The notes: generated from the sequence alone by a model not told the origin. Positions 26,141 through 35,569 are shown, counted from the stretch's first letter. The stretch is DNA of 64,000 nucleotides from Flavobacteriales bacterium (GCA_020635565.1 JACJZN010000007.1:248001-312000); one strand, 5' to 3'. Made by a program: numbers and translations.

Positions 26141-29100
26141 ATGAAGAAAGAAATGTTTCAGAAGCGGTTCAATATGAGAAGATATTTGAACATTTATACA
26201 GCATTGTTTTTTGCTTTTTTAACCAACGTAGTTTATGGACAAGTTCCATCCTCTTGGACAGTTAATGCAGCAGATTATAGTAATACCATCACAGTGACGT
26301 GTAAAATTAATTTTAACTGTGTAGATGAGGTTGATGCAAATAATTACATAGCCGCATTTGTGGGTGGTCAGTGTAGAGGGATTGCGCAAACCAACGTGAA
26401 TGTAAGTTCTACAGGAGATCAAATCGCCATGCTTACCGTTTATAGTAATAGTGCGATTGGAGAGGAAGTAAGTTTTATGGCTTATCGAGATGCATCAAAC
26501 GCCTCTTTTGTGGGGATAGATACGATAATATTCAAATCAGATAGTGTGTATGGCTTGATTAGTAGCCCATTTGTAGTGACTGAAAATCATACCCCAACAG
26601 ACATTTCAATGTCATCGCAATCCATTGTTGAAAGTGCAATGATTGGAGACACAGTTGGTTTGCTTTCTGCTGTGGATGATGATTCTCCGAATGTTTTCAC
26701 TTACGCTTTGCCAGTAGGTCAATATGATAATGCCAGTTACTTGGTGAATGGAGAAGCAATAGAACTAAATACGTTGTTGGACTATACCACAGATCAATGG
26801 GACACCTTATATGTTGAGGTTACGGATGCATTGGGTTGTACTTATGGAGAATTAATTGCTATTGAAATTTTGGATTCTGTTTATCAACCCATTGCCAATC
26901 CTGATGTAGCAACTACTAATGAGGACATTGCTGTTATAATTGATTTGACGGTCAATGATACAGATTTAGATAATGATTTGGATACAAATTCTATTGCCTT
27001 AATTTATGGTCCAAATTTAGGGTCTACAACTATTCTTAATGGACAATTGACTTATACACCTAATGCGAATGAAAATGGTTTGGATACGATTGTTTATCAG
27101 ATTTGTGACATGTCCAATCCCAGCGTTTTGTGCGATACAGCGATTGTTTTAATCACGATCAATCCAGTTGCAGATGTACCTGTTGCGGATCCAGACGTGT
27201 ATTTTACTCCTGAAGACAGCACCATCACGATGGCGGTTTTACAAAACGACTACGATTACGATAATGATCTAGATACCACTTCGCTTACAGTATTGCAAGG
27301 ACCAACCAACGGAACGTATAGCATTACCACATCAGGAGAAATCGTTTACACACCTAATCCTTTCTACAATGGAGCAGATACCTTAGTTTACGAACTATGT
27401 GATTTAACCAGTCCAACAGCATTGTGTGATACAGCTTTAGTAGTGGTCAATGTAGTAGGAGTTCCAAATGCACCTGTAGCTGTAAATGACACTACTATAG
27501 TGGATGAGGATTTATCAATAACTGTTAATGTCTTGAACAACGATACGGATGCAGACAATGACATTGACACAGCGAGTGTGAGTATTTACCTCGGACCATT
27601 TAACGGAGTAGCAACGGTAGATATCTTAGGCAATGTGACTTACCAAGGAAACTTCAACTACAGCGGACTGGATTCAATGTACTATGTAGTTTGCGATGAA
27701 AGTTTAACAGGAGCATTATGCGATACAGCTTTGATTTACATTACCGTGAATCCGGTTGCAGACAATCCTGTTGCAGACCCAGATAGTTACGTGACTTTAG
27801 AAGACACCACCATCACGATGGAGGTTTTACAAAATGATTACGATTACGATAATGATCTAGATACTACATCACTAACGGTGTTGCAAGGACCAACCAATGG
27901 AACGTATAGCATTACCACAGTAGGAGCAATCGTGTACACACCTAATCCTTTCTACAATGGATCAGACACCTTAGTTTACGAACTATGTGATTTAACCAGT
28001 CCAACAGCATTGTGTGATACAGCTTTAGTAGTGGTCAATGTAGTAGGAGTTCCAAATGCACCTGTAGCTGTAAATGACACTACTATAGTGGATGAGGATT
28101 TATCAATAACTGTTAATGTCTTGAACAACGATACGGATGCAGACAATGACATTGACACAGCGAGTGTGAGTATTTACCTCGGACCATTTAACGGAGTAGC
28201 AACGGTAGATATCTTAGGCAATGTGACTTACCAAGGAAACTTCAACTACAGCGGACTGGATTCAATGTACTATGTAGTTTGCGATGAAAGTTTAACAGGA
28301 GCATTATGCGATACAGCTTTGATTTACATTACCGTGAATCCGGTTGCAGACAATCCTGTTGCAGACCCAGATAGTTATGTGACTTTAGAAGACACCACCA
28401 TCACGATGGAGGTTTTACAAAACGACTACGATTACGATAGTGATCTAGATACCACTTCGCTTACAGTATTGCAAGGACCAACCAACGGAACGTATAGCAT
28501 TACCACATCAGGAGAAATCGTTTACACACCTAATCCTTTCTACAATGGAGCAGATACCTTAGTTTACGAGTTATGTGATTTAACCAGTCCAACAGCATTG
28601 TGTGATACAGCTTTAGTAGTGGTCAATGTAGTAGGAGTTCCAAATGCACCTGTAGCTGTAAACGACACTACTATAGTAGATGAGGATCTATCGGTAACTG
28701 TTAATGTCTTGAACAACGACACAGATGCAGACAATGACATTGACACAGCAAGTGTGAGTTTATACTTAGGACCATTTAATGGTATAGCAACGGTAGACAC
28801 CTTAGGCAATATCACTTATCAAGGAAACTTCAACTACAACGGACTGGATTCAATGTATTATGTAGTTTGCGATGAGAGTTTAACAGGTGCATTATGTGAT
28901 ACAGCTTTGATTTACATTACGGTGAATCCCGTTGCCGACAACCCGTTTGCAGAACCAGATAGTTACGTGACTTTAGAAGACACCACCATCACGATGGAGG
29001 TTTTACAAAATGATTACGATTACGATAATGATCTAGATACTACATCACTAACGGTGTTGCAAGGACCAACCAATGGAACGTATAGCATTACCACAGTAGG

Positions 29101-30391
29101 AGCAATCGTGTACACACCTAATCCTTTCTACAATGGATCAGACACCTTAGTTTACGAACTATGTGATTTAACCAGTCCAACAGCATTGTGTGATACAGCT
29201 TTAGTAGTGGTCAATGTAGTAGGAGTTCCAAATGCACCTGTAGCTGTAAATGACACTACTATAGTGGATGAGGATTTATCAATAACAGTTAATGTCTTGA
29301 ACAACGATACGGATGCAGACAATGACATTGACACAGCTAGTGTGAGTTTATATTTAGGACCATTTAATGGAGTAGCAACGGTAGACACCTTAGGCAATGT
29401 CACTTATCAAGGAAATTTCAACTATAACGGTTGGGATTCTCTTTATTACATTGTTTGTGATTTTACCTCGCCAACCCCACTTTGCGATACTGCAATGATG
29501 CTTATTGAAGTTATGCCCATTGCGGATGCTCCAATAGCATTGAACGATACGGTATTTACTGATGAAGATACTGCTGTTAGCATTGATGTGCTGAGTAATG
29601 ATTCAGATCCAGAAAATGATGTTGATGTCAATTCATTGGTAATTGTTTCGTTGCCATCTAATGGAAGTGCGAGCATAAGCACAGGCCAAATTCAATATGT
29701 ACCGGATGCCTATTTTTATGGTTTGGACAGTTTGGTTTACGCTATTTGTGATTTAACAACACCTACAGCTTTGTGTGATACGGCTGTAGTCTACATTGAA
29801 GTGCTGCAAGTTCCAAATGCTCCTTATGATATGACGGTAGACACGTTGTTTGTCTATGAAGATAATGAGTTGGGTGAAAAAGTAGGAACGATTCAAACAT
29901 TGGATTATGATCCTTACGATGAGTTTACGTATTCTTTAATATCCGGAAGTGGAGACGAAGACAATGCTCAGTTTTCAATTAGTGATAACGTAATCTATAT
30001 CGAAACCAAGACAAACTATGATATCAAGCAATACTACAACCTAAGGGTTGAAGTAATGGATATGTACGGATTAACCTATGAGGAAGCATTTGTTGTAGAG
30101 GTCCTTGAAGTTGAAGGAGTTGAGGTTCCATTGCCAAGTACCAATTTTATTTCGCCTAATGGTGACGGAAAAAACGATTATTGGAAGGTCCAAAACATTG
30201 AGATTTATCAAGAAATGGAACTATTGATTTTTGACCAATTCGGACAAATTCTCTATCAGGTAGACGGAGGTTATGATAATTCTTGGGATGGCTATTACAA
30301 TGGGCAGCCGTTGCCAACAGGTAATTATTATTATGTGTTTAGAAATGAAAATGTCACGTTTAAGGGCAACATTACTATCGTAAACAACTAA
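26141..30391 (+). CDS. Cadherin-like tandem-repeat adhesin with T9SS type B (gliding-motility CHU_C) sorting domain
   Basis: 1416 residues with ATG four bases after the previous stop and an AGGAG directly before it. After the signal peptide, about 110 residues (PSSWTVNAADYSNTITV...) match a module near the C-terminus of the preceding protein. A cadherin-like domain follows, then ten ~98-residue bacterial-cadherin/Ig-like repeats with Ca-binding acidic runs (NDTDADNDID, NDYDYDNDLD) and paired CD motifs. One more cadherin-like domain precedes a type B sorting domain (FISPNGDGKNDYW, LLIFDQFGQILY, WDGYYNGQPLPTGNYYYVF). Type B domains need a PorP/SprF partner, which is encoded 20 bases downstream. 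Four 588-bp repeats inside the gene are nearly identical in DNA. Confidence 0.9.
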   Translation: MKKEMFQKRFNMRRYLNIYTALFFAFLTNVVYGQVPSSWTVNAADYSNTITVTCKINFNCVDEVDANNYIAAFVGGQCRGIAQTNVNVSSTGDQIAMLTVYSNSAIGEEVSFMAYRDASNASFVGIDTIIFKSDSVYGLISSPFVVTENHTPTDISMSSQSIVESAMIGDTVGLLSAVDDDSPNVFTYALPVGQYDNASYLVNGEAIELNTLLDYTTDQWDTLYVEVTDALGCTYGELIAIEILDSVYQPIANPDVATTNEDIAVIIDLTVNDTDLDNDLDTNSIALIYGPNLGSTTILNGQLTYTPNANENGLDTIVYQICDMSNPSVLCDTAIVLITINPVADVPVADPDVYFTPEDSTITMAVLQNDYDYDNDLDTTSLTVLQGPTNGTYSITTSGEIVYTPNPFYNGADTLVYELCDLTSPTALCDTALVVVNVVGVPNAPVAVNDTTIVDEDLSITVNVLNNDTDADNDIDTASVSIYLGPFNGVATVDILGNVTYQGNFNYSGLDSMYYVVCDESLTGALCDTALIYITVNPVADNPVADPDSYVTLEDTTITMEVLQNDYDYDNDLDTTSLTVLQGPTNGTYSITTVGAIVYTPNPFYNGSDTLVYELCDLTSPTALCDTALVVVNVVGVPNAPVAVNDTTIVDEDLSITVNVLNNDTDADNDIDTASVSIYLGPFNGVATVDILGNVTYQGNFNYSGLDSMYYVVCDESLTGALCDTALIYITVNPVADNPVADPDSYVTLEDTTITMEVLQNDYDYDSDLDTTSLTVLQGPTNGTYSITTSGEIVYTPNPFYNGADTLVYELCDLTSPTALCDTALVVVNVVGVPNAPVAVNDTTIVDEDLSVTVNVLNNDTDADNDIDTASVSLYLGPFNGIATVDTLGNITYQGNFNYNGLDSMYYVVCDESLTGALCDTALIYITVNPVADNPFAEPDSYVTLEDTTITMEVLQNDYDYDNDLDTTSLTVLQGPTNGTYSITTVGAIVYTPNPFYNGSDTLVYELCDLTSPTALCDTALVVVNVVGVPNAPVAVNDTTIVDEDLSITVNVLNNDTDADNDIDTASVSLYLGPFNGVATVDTLGNVTYQGNFNYNGWDSLYYIVCDFTSPTPLCDTAMMLIEVMPIADAPIALNDTVFTDEDTAVSIDVLSNDSDPENDVDVNSLVIVSLPSNGSASISTGQIQYVPDAYFYGLDSLVYAICDLTTPTALCDTAVVYIEVLQVPNAPYDMTVDTLFVYEDNELGEKVGTIQTLDYDPYDEFTYSLISGSGDEDNAQFSISDNVIYIETKTNYDIKQYYNLRVEVMDMYGLTYEEAFVVEVLEVEGVEVPLPSTNFISPNGDGKNDYWKVQNIEIYQEMELLIFDQFGQILYQVDGGYDNSWDGYYNGQPLPTGNYYYVFRNENVTFKGNITIVNN
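27181..29490 (+). repeat. Four tandem near-identical 588-bp coding repeats
   Basis: Units begin near 27181, 27769, 28357 and 28945, each encoding two ~98-residue cadherin-like domains. Long stretches are identical between units. Variants form a mosaic: in the first half, units 1 and 3 share one version (ACATCAGGAGAAATCG) and units 2 and 4 another (ACAGTAGGAGCAATCG). In the second half, units 1 and 2 agree (AGTATTTACCTCGG) while 3 and 4 share a different one (AGTTTATA). This points to recent duplication and gene conversion. Confidence 0.93.
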
Positions 30392-30411
30392 TTAAAAGGA
30401 CACTATTTGTT

Positions 30412-31530
30412 ATGAATATAATTAGAAAAATCTTGCTTTTAGCAGTCGTTTTGGGAAGTATAAATGTCCACGGACAGATTGTTTCTCAAAACTTTTATAC
30501 CTATCGATTAGATAATATGTTTAATGCGAATCCTGCTTACTCTGCGGAAGGAGAAGGAGTTAATTTTATTATTAATGCCATGTCTCAAAATCAGGGAGTC
30601 TCGTTTGCGAATAAAAATTTCATGGGAGGTGTTTATTCAAAAATTTCACCTTCTCAAGGTTTGGGAGCCAGAATTGTATCCGATACCAGAGGAGCTTTTC
30701 AAGTTTTAAAAGGAGACATTACGTATGCTTACATATTAAAAATTAATGAGGATAGTCATTTGAATTTTGGAATCAATTCGGGAATTCTGAATACTAATTT
30801 GGTGACGAGTAGGATTGAAAATTATGAATTGCTAGATCAATCTGATGCTCAGTTATACTCTCCGTATTTCAATAGTTTGCAGTTTACAGCAGGTTTTGGT
30901 GCTTTGTATAAGTTGGATAAACTGGAAGTAAGCATTGCTTTACCCAATTTAGTTTCAACAAATGACGACATCATTACTTACCTAAACGGAGCGCTACAGT
31001 ACACATTTGATGCTGGAGAAAAGTTCAAGGTAACACCCTGGTTGAGTTACCAAAATTTGCCCGTAATTAAAAGTGTGGGAGGACTTTATGTAAAAGGAGA
31101 TTATCTGGATAAATTATGGTTGCAAGCTGGTTATCAAACGAATAGTGCTTTTTCAGCAATGGCCGGATTCAAATGGGAAAACTTTGGAATTGGCTATGGC
31201 TATACCTTTAGCAATAAACTCTTTTCGGTTATTTCTACTGGATATCATGAGGTTTCATTGAGATATCAATTGGTCAATAATAAAGAAGATGTAGCTCCCT
31301 CCTCTGGGAATACTACACTAGCGGATATTCTGAGCGAAATGACGCGTTTGGCAGATACTGAAGTAACGGAAGAGAATAAAGAGGATCTAAAGGATCAATT
31401 AGTAAAACTTAAAAAAGAGTTGCTCAATGCAGAAATTGATAATACAGACCCTAAGCAGGCTAAAAAAGTAGAAGAGCAATTAACCGCAATCAATGAAAAG
31501 CTTATAATTTTAGAACAGAAATTGAAGTAA
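30412..31530 (+). CDS. PorP/SprF family outer-membrane protein with C-terminal coiled coil
   Basis: 372 residues: a signal peptide (…GSINVHGQ), then the PorP/SprF beta-barrel signature (NFYTYRLDNMFNANPAYSAEG, ISPSQGLGARIVSDTRG, FSAMAGFKWENFGIGYGYTF, HEVSLRYQL). A helical tail follows from about residue 300 (EMTRLADTEVTEENKEDL...EEQLTAINEKL), which is unusual for the family and may contact the OmpA protein or peptidoglycan. PorP/SprF proteins support T9SS export and attachment of type B sorting-domain proteins, so the natural client is the cadherin-like adhesin just upstream. Its last base is the first base of the next start codon. Confidence 0.92.
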   Translation: MNIIRKILLLAVVLGSINVHGQIVSQNFYTYRLDNMFNANPAYSAEGEGVNFIINAMSQNQGVSFANKNFMGGVYSKISPSQGLGARIVSDTRGAFQVLKGDITYAYILKINEDSHLNFGINSGILNTNLVTSRIENYELLDQSDAQLYSPYFNSLQFTAGFGALYKLDKLEVSIALPNLVSTNDDIITYLNGALQYTFDAGEKFKVTPWLSYQNLPVIKSVGGLYVKGDYLDKLWLQAGYQTNSAFSAMAGFKWENFGIGYGYTFSNKLFSVISTGYHEVSLRYQLVNNKEDVAPSSGNTTLADILSEMTRLADTEVTEENKEDLKDQLVKLKKELLNAEIDNTDPKQAKKVEEQLTAINEKLIILEQKLK

Positions 31531-32138
31531 TGAGAGGGATATTATTAGGATGTATTTTGATCTTTATTCTCGGAATAAGTTTTGGACAGAGTAACGAAGA
31601 ATTGAAGAAACAAAATGAGGAGAGCATTGCTCTGTTAAAGCAAAAGATCGCTGCCTTAGAAGGAAGTTTGGAAGAAGGAAATGAGTCCGTTACGATTAAA
31701 AAAGAAGAGCTCGTTTTATTGAAAGATTCAATCGTTTATTTACAAGAAGAACTTAAAATGTGTTCTGGAAGTGTAAGTGAGGTCGAAGAAAAATCAACTT
31801 CAAAAAATCTTACCCAACAAAAGGAATTGGTAATTTATTTCAGTAGAGATATTTACAAACTAACGAAGCAATCCGAAAAGGAACTGGATGCTTTTGTAAA
31901 AAGTTTGCCTACAACTTATAATCTTATTGTTATTAAAGGTCACTCAGATGTAGTGGGAGAGGATTATTACAATCAGAAAATATCTAAAGAAAGAGCCGAA
32001 TCAATACGCACGTATTTAATGGAAGAACATCAAATTACGCCATCTAAGATTGTCATCAATTGGATGGGTAGTGATAGTCCCGGAGCAGATACAAGTACTT
32101 CGGATGACGATAGGCGTTGTGAAATCTCAGTACTCTAA
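31530..32138 (+). CDS. OmpA-family peptidoglycan-binding protein with coiled coil
   Basis: 202 residues: a signal peptide (…LGISFGQ), a long coiled coil at about 22-85 (NEELKKQNEESIALLKQKI…), and a C-terminal OmpA-like domain from about 105. The peptidoglycan-binding signature is present: GHSDVVGEDYYNQKISKERAES with the binding Asp, and Arg in DDRRCEI. It overlaps the PorP/SprF stop by one base, so the two are translationally coupled. It probably ties the outer-membrane PorP/SprF and its surface cargo to the cell wall, as PorE-like proteins do in T9SS. It is the last gene of the operon started at 15949. Confidence 0.88.
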   Translation: MRGILLGCILIFILGISFGQSNEELKKQNEESIALLKQKIAALEGSLEEGNESVTIKKEELVLLKDSIVYLQEELKMCSGSVSEVEEKSTSKNLTQQKELVIYFSRDIYKLTKQSEKELDAFVKSLPTTYNLIVIKGHSDVVGEDYYNQKISKERAESIRTYLMEEHQITPSKIVINWMGSDSPGADTSTSDDDRRCEISVL

Positions 32139-32179
32139 TACTGTACAGAGACATAGTAAGCACCTACAGAACCTAAAAC

Positions 32180-32388
32180 CATTCTCATAGGAGGGTTGTT
32201 CTCCTGCTATTGACTTTTGTTAGTTTGCAACTTTGGAAAAACGGTTAATTCTATAGAACTTGTTGCCTTTTTAAGTTGGAGGTTAAAGTTCTTCTCAATG
32301 CTATTATAAGTCAACCTGCAATCAATGTGTTTTTTAGGTAGTTGTCTTTAATTTCTTTTGCGTCAGCTGAATAATTCATCACCACCTG
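32180..32388 (-). pseudogene. Decayed fragment of the leucine-rich-repeat gene family (relic)
   Basis: The 406-base gap 32139-32545 has no intact gene. This part aligns, in the same orientation, with 37492-37706 inside the LRR gene at 36880-38928: shared blocks include AAGTTCTTCTCAATGCT, TTTTTTAGGTAGTTGT and TCAGCTGAATAATT, with point changes and a deletion of about nine bases plus smaller indels. It is a non-functional relic of a second copy. Confidence 0.75.
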
Positions 32389-32462
32389 TAATAGGAATAG
32401 TTGGTGCTGATGGCTTACAGGAAGGGAAATTCAAACTAAGGATAGAGGTGACGGATTATTAA
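32387..32462 (+). pseudogene. Relic of the C-terminus of the duplicated-domain secreted protein family
   Basis: This reads VIGIVGADGLQEGKFKLRIE followed by VTDY and a TAA stop. It matches the end of the protein at 10925-11968 (VIGVAGADGLETGKFKLQIE, then ILDY and stop). Only the last ~25 codons remain; they are joined directly to the LRR relic without a start codon. Confidence 0.75.
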
Positions 32463-32488
32463 CCTGCTAACCTTTCCCTAATTCGAGT

Positions 32489-32510
32489 AACCTATTTGTG
32501 GAAATAGGTT
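32489..32510. other. Inverted repeat AACCTATTT-n4-AAATAGGTT
   Basis: A perfect 9-bp inverted repeat lies 36 bases before the ATG at 32546. No T-run follows it, so it is more likely an operator or leader hairpin for the MORN-like gene than a terminator. Confidence 0.3.
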
Positions 32511-32545
32511 ATAACTTTCACCTTTATGAAAAATTAATCTGAAGA

Positions 32546-33928
32546 ATGAAAGCAATTAGTCTTGTCTTTATACTGCTCCTTACGACCAACATTTACTCAC
32601 AAAAAAAAGTAACCTGGAAAGGTGAAGAATGTATGGTGTATCCAGCGGAGGTGCATCCGATTTATAGATCAAGTTATTATTATCCCTCTCTTGGAGACAG
32701 ATTTGGAAGTCGTTATTTTCAGAAAGTGAACAATAGAAAAGATCGAAAATTGATGTATTACTATCCAGAAGATGTAGATCTATTCCCATATTTTGGAGAG
32801 CTTCGAGATGGCAAGTATATAGCGTACTTTAAAGGTAAAAAGAATAAAGTAGGATGTCAGTTTGAAATTGCCAACGGAATGTTCAATGGAAATATTGAAG
32901 TATATGATTTCAAAGGAAAGCTAATTCAAAAAGGACAATATAAAGATAACCTGAAAGAGGGGGAATGGATCAGCTATACGCCAGAAGGCCAAATTTGCGA
33001 AGTGAATCATTTCAAGGCCGGCTTAACCGATGGAGAACAGATTATGTATTTCTGGAACGCAGGGCAGATCAGAGAAAAGGAAGTTTTTTCTGATAACGAA
33101 TTTACTTATGGAGCGATCTACGACCTAGGCGGTAGTCTTGCCCTAGAAGTTTCTCAGGATCTTCAGGATAAATCTTACGAAAAAAAGCTGATCAAATCAG
33201 GAATTCTTGCTGAACATATTGAGATCGATTCATCGGACCGCGTAAATGGAGCAATAATTCCTGAAAAAGGGAATGAGATCAAACTGAGTGGGAATCTTTA
33301 TAACTATTATCTGGATACAATTCCCATGTACAGTTTATATATAGCTACTTCCAATGAGGGTTTTAGTTTGTTTAAAGAGCAATTGGAGTATCTGGAAAAC
33401 TGGGCTGACTACTCTAGTGTGTATGGTCATTTTGCCTTTGAGTACAATATGGGAGATTCCGCTTTTTGCTATGGTCGGGTTGAGAAAGGATATTACTATC
33501 GAGGAGGAAATGTAAAGATCAGATTTGATAGTTTAACCTATGATGGTCATACGTATACAATGCCTGAAAAAATGCTTGAGGATGGTACAGTTCAACTGTC
33601 TTATGATTACAACTATGAATCGAAGTATAGCAAAGTGAGTGGAGAGAGAATTGTGTGGAATGGCAATCTTGTCTATTCGACCACAATAACTAACTACAAG
33701 AAGACAACGGAAAAAGAGGTATGGAAGGATGAAAAATATGCTTTAGCCAATAATTCAGGTTTGGATTCAGTGATATTAAGGGAGGAGATCAGAAATGAGC
33801 AAATAAAATTGCAAGAGTATTTCGTGCTGGCGGATAGTTCTTCGTTTACTCGTAATTACAGCTATTTTGATAATGGTAATTTAAAGTCCGTTACTGACAA
33901 GGAAAATTATAATAAAAAAATGAAGTGA
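32546..33928 (+). CDS. Secreted MORN/YwqK-like repeat protein, probable N-terminal half of a split gene
   Basis: 460 residues with a signal peptide (MKAISLVFILLLTTNIYSQ). It carries MORN-variant/YwqK-like repeats such as YDFKGKLIQKGQYKDNLKEG, WISYTPEGQICEVNHFKAG and YFDNGNLKS. Such proteins are common in Bacteroidota and are often labelled YwqK-family antitoxin, a name that does not imply toxin neutralisation here. The frame ends abruptly at TGA 33926-33928, just after a run of seven A (33914-33920). The next ORF starts by overlapping this stop, continues the same kind of repeats and has no signal peptide. I infer that the two form one gene split by a one-base slip at the A7 run, or by a sequence error. 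Confidence 0.75.
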   Translation: MKAISLVFILLLTTNIYSQKKVTWKGEECMVYPAEVHPIYRSSYYYPSLGDRFGSRYFQKVNNRKDRKLMYYYPEDVDLFPYFGELRDGKYIAYFKGKKNKVGCQFEIANGMFNGNIEVYDFKGKLIQKGQYKDNLKEGEWISYTPEGQICEVNHFKAGLTDGEQIMYFWNAGQIREKEVFSDNEFTYGAIYDLGGSLALEVSQDLQDKSYEKKLIKSGILAEHIEIDSSDRVNGAIIPEKGNEIKLSGNLYNYYLDTIPMYSLYIATSNEGFSLFKEQLEYLENWADYSSVYGHFAFEYNMGDSAFCYGRVEKGYYYRGGNVKIRFDSLTYDGHTYTMPEKMLEDGTVQLSYDYNYESKYSKVSGERIVWNGNLVYSTTITNYKKTTEKEVWKDEKYALANNSGLDSVILREEIRNEQIKLQEYFVLADSSSFTRNYSYFDNGNLKSVTDKENYNKKMK

Positions 33929-35568
33929 TTTTTTCAGCTGACCACAGGTTGGTCGTGAGTATAGGGGATCAGGTGAATATAACGCTCGATGGGAAACCTA
34001 TCAGTGGGGATTATGTGCTTACAAGCAAAAAGGTTAAATATTTTGGCAAGGATAGCAAGTTTCTTCGCATTGATGATGAGGTGCTGCACCTACCCTCAAG
34101 CATGATTCAAAAATTGAACACCTACAATGGGAATGAAGTTGCTGTCGCCTCTTTTGATAATGGAATGCGATCTGGAAACTGGCAGATTAAAGAAAGGAAC
34201 TTCGCTTCTTCTTTGGTTTTTGAAAATGACACTTTGGTGGGAGAATTAGAAAGTAAAGTCTATACGAAGAAATTAATGAAGAAATTTGAAGAAAGTGGTT
34301 GGCGCAGCGAGGCAAGTTATAGTAAGTTGAATAGTTATTATGGTTTTGGAAATATTCCTTTCAATTTTAAAGATCAATTGAAGAAAGAATTCATTTTCAA
34401 AGAGTTCAAACAACAAGATTCGGGTGAGGAAGAACTATTTAAACGAACTTATTACTATCCTGATGGGTCTGTTTATTTTGAACATGATTATAGCAATTCA
34501 TTGGACCGCCAGTTGTTTCTCACACCGGAAAGGGATACTATCAGATATTCGTATGACGACAAACAAAAAGATTCCAGTGTGTATGTTGAATATTCATTAT
34601 ATGGCTTGGATGAAAGGCTCTACTATGTTGGAGACACAAGTATTCTGGAGAAATATGCTTCGGGTCAAGTCTGGTCTGTAGATTCATCTTACAAAGGAAA
34701 GAGTATTGGAACTTCCTTTAGAAAGAGCATGGGGATGTTTGTGGAAGAGGTGTTGTATAACAAAAAGAGTTCTCTGGATGTGAAAAGAATTTATTCTTAC
34801 ATGGGTGATCTCCCGATCTACGGACCTCCATACAGATATAAAATAATGTACGAGAACGGTTTGCCAAAATATGAGGGCTTCGTTAGAGACAGGTCAGGCT
34901 ACTATAATACTGGTAGATATAGCGATGGGTACGTAGTAGATATGGTGGATACGATGAAGGTATATTTTGAAACCGGTGAAATAGCTTATGAGGCTTTTCT
35001 GGATACAATAAGGTATGATGAAAACACAAGTTGGATAAAGGGATATTACTTGAGCGGAAAATTGAAGTTTGATGGTTGGGTCCGAGAATGTGAATATGAA
35101 TGGACTTGTGAAAGTCAGGTTGCTGTTCCAACATTCAAAGTGGATTATATGAATTATTATAACGAGGATGGTTCACAAACACTGATAGATGGCAATGGTA
35201 GTTTTTTTAGACAAGACTTGAAAAGGCCTGTCGAAGAGGGGCAATATCTGGATGGAAAACGCACAGGAGTATGGAAGGTGTTTGATATGAATGGAAACTT
35301 ATTTGAGTATGGAAAATATGTGGAAGGAGAAAAAGATGGTGTATGGTATATGGGCGATCTGCAACACATCAATTTTATTGAGGAATGTCTGAATACTGCA
35401 GATCCCGACTATGAAAAGATCAAAGCCAGTCTTGAAAAAGCCATCTCAATTGAAGTGATGTATTATGATATGGGTGACTTGATCAAGTCGGATCAATTTG
35501 AGTCAGAAGACGAATACTACCCAAATAAGAGGTGGTATAGAAAAAAACGTCACAGAGCAGTGTTTTAA
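33925..35568 (+). CDS. MORN/YwqK-like repeat protein, probable C-terminal half of the split gene
   Basis: 547 residues from GTG 33925, which overlaps the previous stop as GTGA. It contains YwqK/MORN-type repeats (TYYYPDGSVYFEHDYS, VYFETGEIAYEAFLD, GYYLSGKLKFDGWV, YLDGKRTGVWKVFDMNGNLF). It has no signal peptide although its upstream partner does, which would leave a surface-type repeat protein stranded in the cytoplasm. Reading the frame backward through AAT GAA GTG joins the first ORF if one A of the A7 run is re-read or removed (…NKK-NEVIF…). It ends one base before the convergent anti-sigma gene. Confidence 0.7.
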   Translation: MIFSADHRLVVSIGDQVNITLDGKPISGDYVLTSKKVKYFGKDSKFLRIDDEVLHLPSSMIQKLNTYNGNEVAVASFDNGMRSGNWQIKERNFASSLVFENDTLVGELESKVYTKKLMKKFEESGWRSEASYSKLNSYYGFGNIPFNFKDQLKKEFIFKEFKQQDSGEEELFKRTYYYPDGSVYFEHDYSNSLDRQLFLTPERDTIRYSYDDKQKDSSVYVEYSLYGLDERLYYVGDTSILEKYASGQVWSVDSSYKGKSIGTSFRKSMGMFVEEVLYNKKSSLDVKRIYSYMGDLPIYGPPYRYKIMYENGLPKYEGFVRDRSGYYNTGRYSDGYVVDMVDTMKVYFETGEIAYEAFLDTIRYDENTSWIKGYYLSGKLKFDGWVRECEYEWTCESQVAVPTFKVDYMNYYNEDGSQTLIDGNGSFFRQDLKRPVEEGQYLDGKRTGVWKVFDMNGNLFEYGKYVEGEKDGVWYMGDLQHINFIEECLNTADPDYEKIKASLEKAISIEVMYYDMGDLIKSDQFESEDEYYPNKRWYRKKRHRAVF

Positions 35569-35569
35569 A

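Noticed and set aside
27388..29403. Repeated antisense open frames at 588-base intervals
   Set aside because: They are shadows of the tandem coding repeats and recur only because the DNA repeats.
27181..29490. Tandem repeats as a possible CRISPR or satellite array
   Set aside because: Unit length is 588 bases, in frame, and coding throughout; there are no short repeats with unique spacers.
32546..35568. YwqK-type proteins as a toxin-antitoxin system
   Set aside because: The label comes from database naming; no toxin gene is adjacent and the first ORF has an export signal.
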